A DNA stretch of 64,000 bases, from assembly GCF_002895925.1 (NCBI RefSeq), contig NZ_NWUO01000012.1, positions 62,001-126,000 of the forward strand, written 5' to 3'. The position numbers were made by a program, and so were the translations under genes. The notes under the pieces are model-generated. The model was not told the DNA's origin. It saw nothing but the letters and a program-made list of their open reading frames with translations, and did no database searches. Every line of letters begins with the position of its first letter. Within the stretch, counting starts at the first letter, position 1. The stretch is from Mixta theicola (GTDB lineage Bacteria > Pseudomonadota > Gammaproteobacteria > Enterobacterales > Enterobacteriaceae). Shown piece by piece: positions 61,801-64,000 of the stretch.

Positions 61801-62130
61801 ATGCGTGATTTAGCGTTAAATGAGATAGCCATTGTTTCAGGCGGTATCACTCCTTGTGAGATCGCTGGCTTTGTGGGTAATCGTCTTGCCAGTTCAATAT
61901 TTGGTGGCGTTGCGGCTGCCGTTACCGGCGGTTCTATCGGTTATCTGCATGGCGGTAATGCAATGGGCGTGCTGGGATTGGGTATTATTGGGCAGTTTGT
62001 CGGGGCGTGGTTGCGGCCGGTATCGGTGGCATTGGCGGCCTGATTGGCCGGTCTGCTGGTGCCGGTTGATTATTGCTACCCTTTGGCAATGGAAGCATTC
62101 AATTCGATTATTGGCGGTAAAATAGAATAA
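61801..62130 (+). pseudogene. Double-glycine-leader microcin-like precursor 1, reading frame broken
   Basis: AAGGGAAAAGT precedes the ATG. The first 15 residues, MRDLALNEIAIVSGG, follow the colicin V/class II microcin leader pattern (MR-L--NE--VSGG), predicting cleavage after GG by a C39-peptidase exporter. The mature part is hydrophobic and Gly/Ala-rich (FVGNRLASSIFGGVAAAVTG). As it stands the frame ends at TGA 62041. One extra base in the GGGG run at 62002-62005 and one base fewer at about 62066-62067 would restore a continuous protein of about 109 residues that continues VVAAGIGGIGGLIGRSAGAG and ends SIIGGKIE at 62130. Either the gene is decaying or the sequence has errors. No exporter or clear immunity gene is adjacent. 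Type of target unknown. Confidence 0.7.
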
Positions 62131-62165
62131 AAACCAATGGTTTTAAATTTTAAAAGGAATTTATG

Positions 62166-62491
62166 ATGCGAGAATTAAAAAACAACGAAATCCTCAGCGT
62201 AACAGGTGCCTATACAAATAATATTGTCGCTAATTTTGTTGAAGGTATTACTTGTTCTATTGGTAGCTGGTCGCTGGCAACACTGGGCGGGCGCGGAGCG
62301 CTTCCAGTTCCGATCTGATTGGTATCGGTGGTGGTTTTACCGCGCTGTTCGGTATGCTGGGAGGAGCAGTCCTTGGCGCCATTGCCGGTGTAGTAGCGGG
62401 TCCTTTTGTCGGTTATGAACGCGGTCTGACTATAGCAGAAGATATGCTCCGCGAGCTTATGAAAGGGCAGCCGGGTAATCTTAATCTTTAA
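62166..62491 (+). pseudogene. Double-glycine-type microcin-like precursor 2, reading frame broken
   Basis: AAAAGGA precedes ATGATG; the second ATG gives the 15-residue leader MRELKNNEILSVTGA, the same length and pattern as precursor 1 but ending GA, a variant known among these leaders. The mature part starts YTNNIVANFVEGITCSIGSW. The frame stops at TGA 62316, but adding one base near 62287-62293 joins it to a second frame reading LIGIGGGFTALFGMLGG, AGVVAGPFVGYERG and ending KGQPGNLNL at 62491, for about 108 residues. The composition (GxxxG repeats, one cysteine) is that of a membrane-active bacteriocin. It lies 35 bp after precursor 1, so the two were probably co-transcribed, perhaps acting as a pair. 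Confidence 0.68.
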
Positions 62492-62614
62492 GTAACCTAA
62501 CCCCATCTACTATTAAAATAGCGGTTGGCTGTTTCATTATTAAATCTGTTCTTTATTAAGGACTGGTCTCCTGTTGTTAAAGAAGAGGCAAAAATATATT
62601 AACACTAAAGCCAT

Positions 62615-62641
62615 AAAAAAGGCGGGCATACTAGCCCGCCA
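62615..62641 (-). terminator. Terminator of the peroxiredoxin-glutaredoxin gene
   Basis: In the minus direction a 7-bp GC stem (GGCGGGC pairing with GCCCGCC) with a 6-base loop is followed by six T residues, 78 bp after the gene's stop. Confidence 0.8.
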
Positions 62642-62718
62642 ACCTCTGACTTCAGATATTTTTTTATTATAGGCACATCTGAAAACCGGCCAGGGTAACG
62701 AAGCCGGTTCCCGGATTC

Positions 62719-63453
62719 TCAGGCAAGGTTGAAGAATTTTTCCAGATCGTCGCTGCCGCCAATATGCCGTCCGCCGATAAAGACCTGCGGTACCGTTGCA
62801 CGACCGGTCATAGCGCGCAGGCTAACGGTAGTGGCGTCTTGTCCAAGAACGATTTCTTCATACTGAATGCCGCGATCGATCAGCATCTGTTTCGCTTTGG
62901 TGCAGAACGGGCAGCCCGGTTTGGTAAACAGCGAGACTGATTCCTGCACTTTAAATTCCGGCGCCAGATAACGCAGCATAGTATCGGCATCGGACACTTC
63001 AAACGGGTCGCCCGGTTTGTTCGGCTCCACAAACATTTTTGCCACTACGCCGTCACGAACCAGCATTGAATAACGCCATGAGCGCGGGCCAAAGCCTAAA
63101 TCAGCTTTCTCAACCAGCATCTCCATTCCACGTGTGAAATCGCCGTTGCCGTCCGGAATAAAGGTGATGTTTTCTGCATGCTGGTCGGCTTTCCAGGCGT
63201 TCATGACGAAGGTGTCATTCACTGAAACGCACAGAATGCTGTCAACGCCGTGCTGTGCAAAGACGCTTGCCAGCTCGTTGTAACGCGGCAGATGGCTGGA
63301 GGAACAGGTAGGCGTAAACGCGCCCGGCAGCGAAAATACGATTACGGTTTTGCCCTTAAACAGCTCGTCAGTTGTAACATCGACCCAGCTATCGCCCTGA
63401 CGCGTATGAAAAGTAACCTGTGGGACGCGTTTACCTTCCTGACTTGCAAACAT
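62719..63453 (-). CDS. Hybrid peroxiredoxin-glutaredoxin (Prx5-Grx fusion)
   Basis: 244 residues from [20 protein letters not shown], with GAGGT about 12 bases upstream; a TTG three codons earlier is an alternative. Residues about 1-165 form a Prx5-type peroxiredoxin with the peroxidatic cysteine in [17 protein letters not shown]; residues about 170-244 form a glutaredoxin with CPFC in [14 protein letters not shown] and [14 protein letters not shown]. Such fusions reduce hydrogen peroxide and alkyl peroxides using glutathione. It is divergent from oxyR with an OxyR operator in between, which strongly suggests peroxide induction. Confidence 0.93.
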   Translation of the reverse strand: MFASQEGKRVPQVTFHTRQGDSWVDVTTDELFKGKTVIVFSLPGAFTPTCSSSHLPRYNELASVFAQHGVDSILCVSVNDTFVMNAWKADQHAENITFIPDGNGDFTRGMEMLVEKADLGFGPRSWRYSMLVRDGVVAKMFVEPNKPGDPFEVSDADTMLRYLAPEFKVQESVSLFTKPGCPFCTKAKQMLIDRGIQYEEIVLGQDATTVSLRAMTGRATVPQVFIGGRHIGGSDDLEKFFNLA

Positions 63454-63538
63454 AAGAATCAATACCTCTTCATTAACGTTGCGTTTGATGTGATGAACTT
63501 CTGGTGAGCATTATTCTCAACCACGCTTGATAGGGCTA

Positions 63539-63575
63539 ATCGTTCATTGCTATTCTATTCATTGCCACGGGCTAT
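63539..63575. promoter_or_regulatory. OxyR operator between the Prx-Grx gene and oxyR
   Basis: ATCG-N7-CTAT-N7-ATTG-N7-CTAT matches 14 of 16 defined positions of the extended OxyR motif ATAG-N7-CTAT-N7-ATAG-N7-CTAT with exact spacing. It ends 18 bp before the oxyR start, suiting autorepression, and lies about 85 bp upstream of the divergent gene. Confidence 0.8.
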
Positions 63576-63593
63576 CGTGGCTCGGAGGATAAA

Positions 63594-64000
63594 ATGAATA
63601 TTCGTGATCTTGAATACCTGGTCTCTTTGGCCGAACACCGCCATTTCCGTCGTGCTGCCGACGCCTGTCATGTCAGTCAGCCTACGTTAAGCGGTCAGAT
63701 CCGTAAGCTGGAAGATGAGCTTGGCGTCATGCTGCTGGAGCGCACCAGTCGTAAGGTGCTGTTCACCCAGGCGGGCCTGCTGCTGGTGGATCAGGCGCGT
63801 ACCGTTCTGCGTGAAGTGAAAGTGCTGAAGGAGATGGCCAGCCAGCAGGGCGAAGCGATGTCCGGCCCGCTGCATATCGGCTTAATCCCAACGGTGGGGC
63901 CTTATCTGCTGCCGCATATTATTCCTCAGCTGCATCAAAGTTTCCCCAAGCTGGAAATGTATCTGCATGAAGCGCAAACGCAGCAGCTGCTAAGCCAGTT
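63594..64000 (+). CDS. oxyR: Peroxide-sensing LysR-family regulator OxyR, 3' end cut by window edge
   Basis: The first 135 residues are present. The winged helix-turn-helix reads MNIRDLEYLVSLAEHRHFRR then AADACHVSQPTLSGQIRKLE, followed by the linker helix and the start of the effector domain (SGPLHIGLIPTVGPYLLP). The two redox cysteines (199 and 208 in E. coli) lie beyond the window. GGAGG-like CTCGGAGGATAAA provides the ribosome-binding site. It activates antioxidant genes on oxidation by peroxide and here controls a divergent peroxiredoxin. Confidence 0.97.
   Translation, partial: MNIRDLEYLVSLAEHRHFRRAADACHVSQPTLSGQIRKLEDELGVMLLERTSRKVLFTQAGLLLVDQARTVLREVKVLKEMASQQGEAMSGPLHIGLIPTVGPYLLPHIIPQLHQSFPKLEMYLHEAQTQQLLSQ

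Noticed and set aside
62044-62130. In-frame reading through TGA at 62041 as a selenocysteine codon
   Set aside because: No SECIS-like hairpin is evident after it, and the two-indel reconstruction gives more bacteriocin-like sequence than simple readthrough.

Overview
This is a chromosomal window from a gamma-proteobacterium of the order Enterobacterales. Nearly every housekeeping protein can be aligned by eye with its Escherichia coli counterpart at close to identical length (SecB, GrxC, CysE, CpxR, PfkA, HslU, MetJ, Ppc and others). The gene order is E. coli-like but not E. coli: trmL is joined directly to cpxRA, gpmM is missing between yibN and envC, emrD lies between fpr and glpX, a roughly 400-residue type of argG sits inside argCBGH, and a peroxiredoxin-glutaredoxin fusion faces oxyR. 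Together these suggest the Erwiniaceae (Pantoea/Mixta/Erwinia) or a close relative. This is inference from sequence reading, not from a database search.

Layout. 1-9571: lipopolysaccharide core locus, with waaH (cut by the window edge), a GT9 and a GT4 transferase, a NodB-type deacetylase, O-antigen ligase waaL, a GT2 transferase, waaC, waaF and hldD. 9800-12036: threonine catabolism (kbl-tdh). 12082-14215: two accessory glycosyltransferase-like genes. 14302-19989: yibQ/envC (cell separation), then yibN-grxC-secB-gpsA-cysE. 20008-23355: trmL, the Cpx envelope-stress system (cpxRA, divergent cpxP) and the CpxQ small RNA in the cpxP 3' UTR. 23356-25508: an AT-rich accessory patch with an orphan heptosyltransferase-family gene and a tiny zinc-ribbon ORF. 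25509-33860: fieF, pfkA, sbp, cdh, tpiA, yiiQ, yiiR, fpr, emrD. 33864-37368: the glpFKX glycerol operon, in which glpX carries a single-base frameshift. 37809-46735: zapB, rraA, menA, hslVU, ftsN, cytR, priA, rpmE. 46827-52548: the methionine regulon metJ/metBL/metF with visible MetJ operators. 52621-61321: ppc and the arginine genes argE/argCBGH. 61322-62718: an AT-rich insertion carrying two adjacent microcin-like precursors, both with broken frames. 62719-64000: peroxiredoxin-glutaredoxin and oxyR (cut by the right edge), sharing an OxyR operator.

How the parts work together. The window combines envelope building (LPS core, EnvC/FtsN/ZapB division proteins, glycosyltransferases), envelope quality control (Cpx, CpxQ, SecB, HslVU), central metabolism (PfkA, TpiA, Ppc, glycerol uptake) and amino-acid synthesis. 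Regulation can be read directly at several places: a CpxR box, two MetJ operator arrays, arginine boxes, a GlpR-like operator, a sigma-32 promoter with a leader hairpin for hslVU, and an OxyR operator.

The least ordinary part is the microcin-like pair at 61801-62491. Both precursors have 15-residue double-glycine-type leaders and glycine-rich hydrophobic bodies, but no exporter or convincing immunity gene lies nearby. The reading frames need three single-base corrections to become full length. The orphan GT9 gene and the glpX lesion are the next most interesting points.
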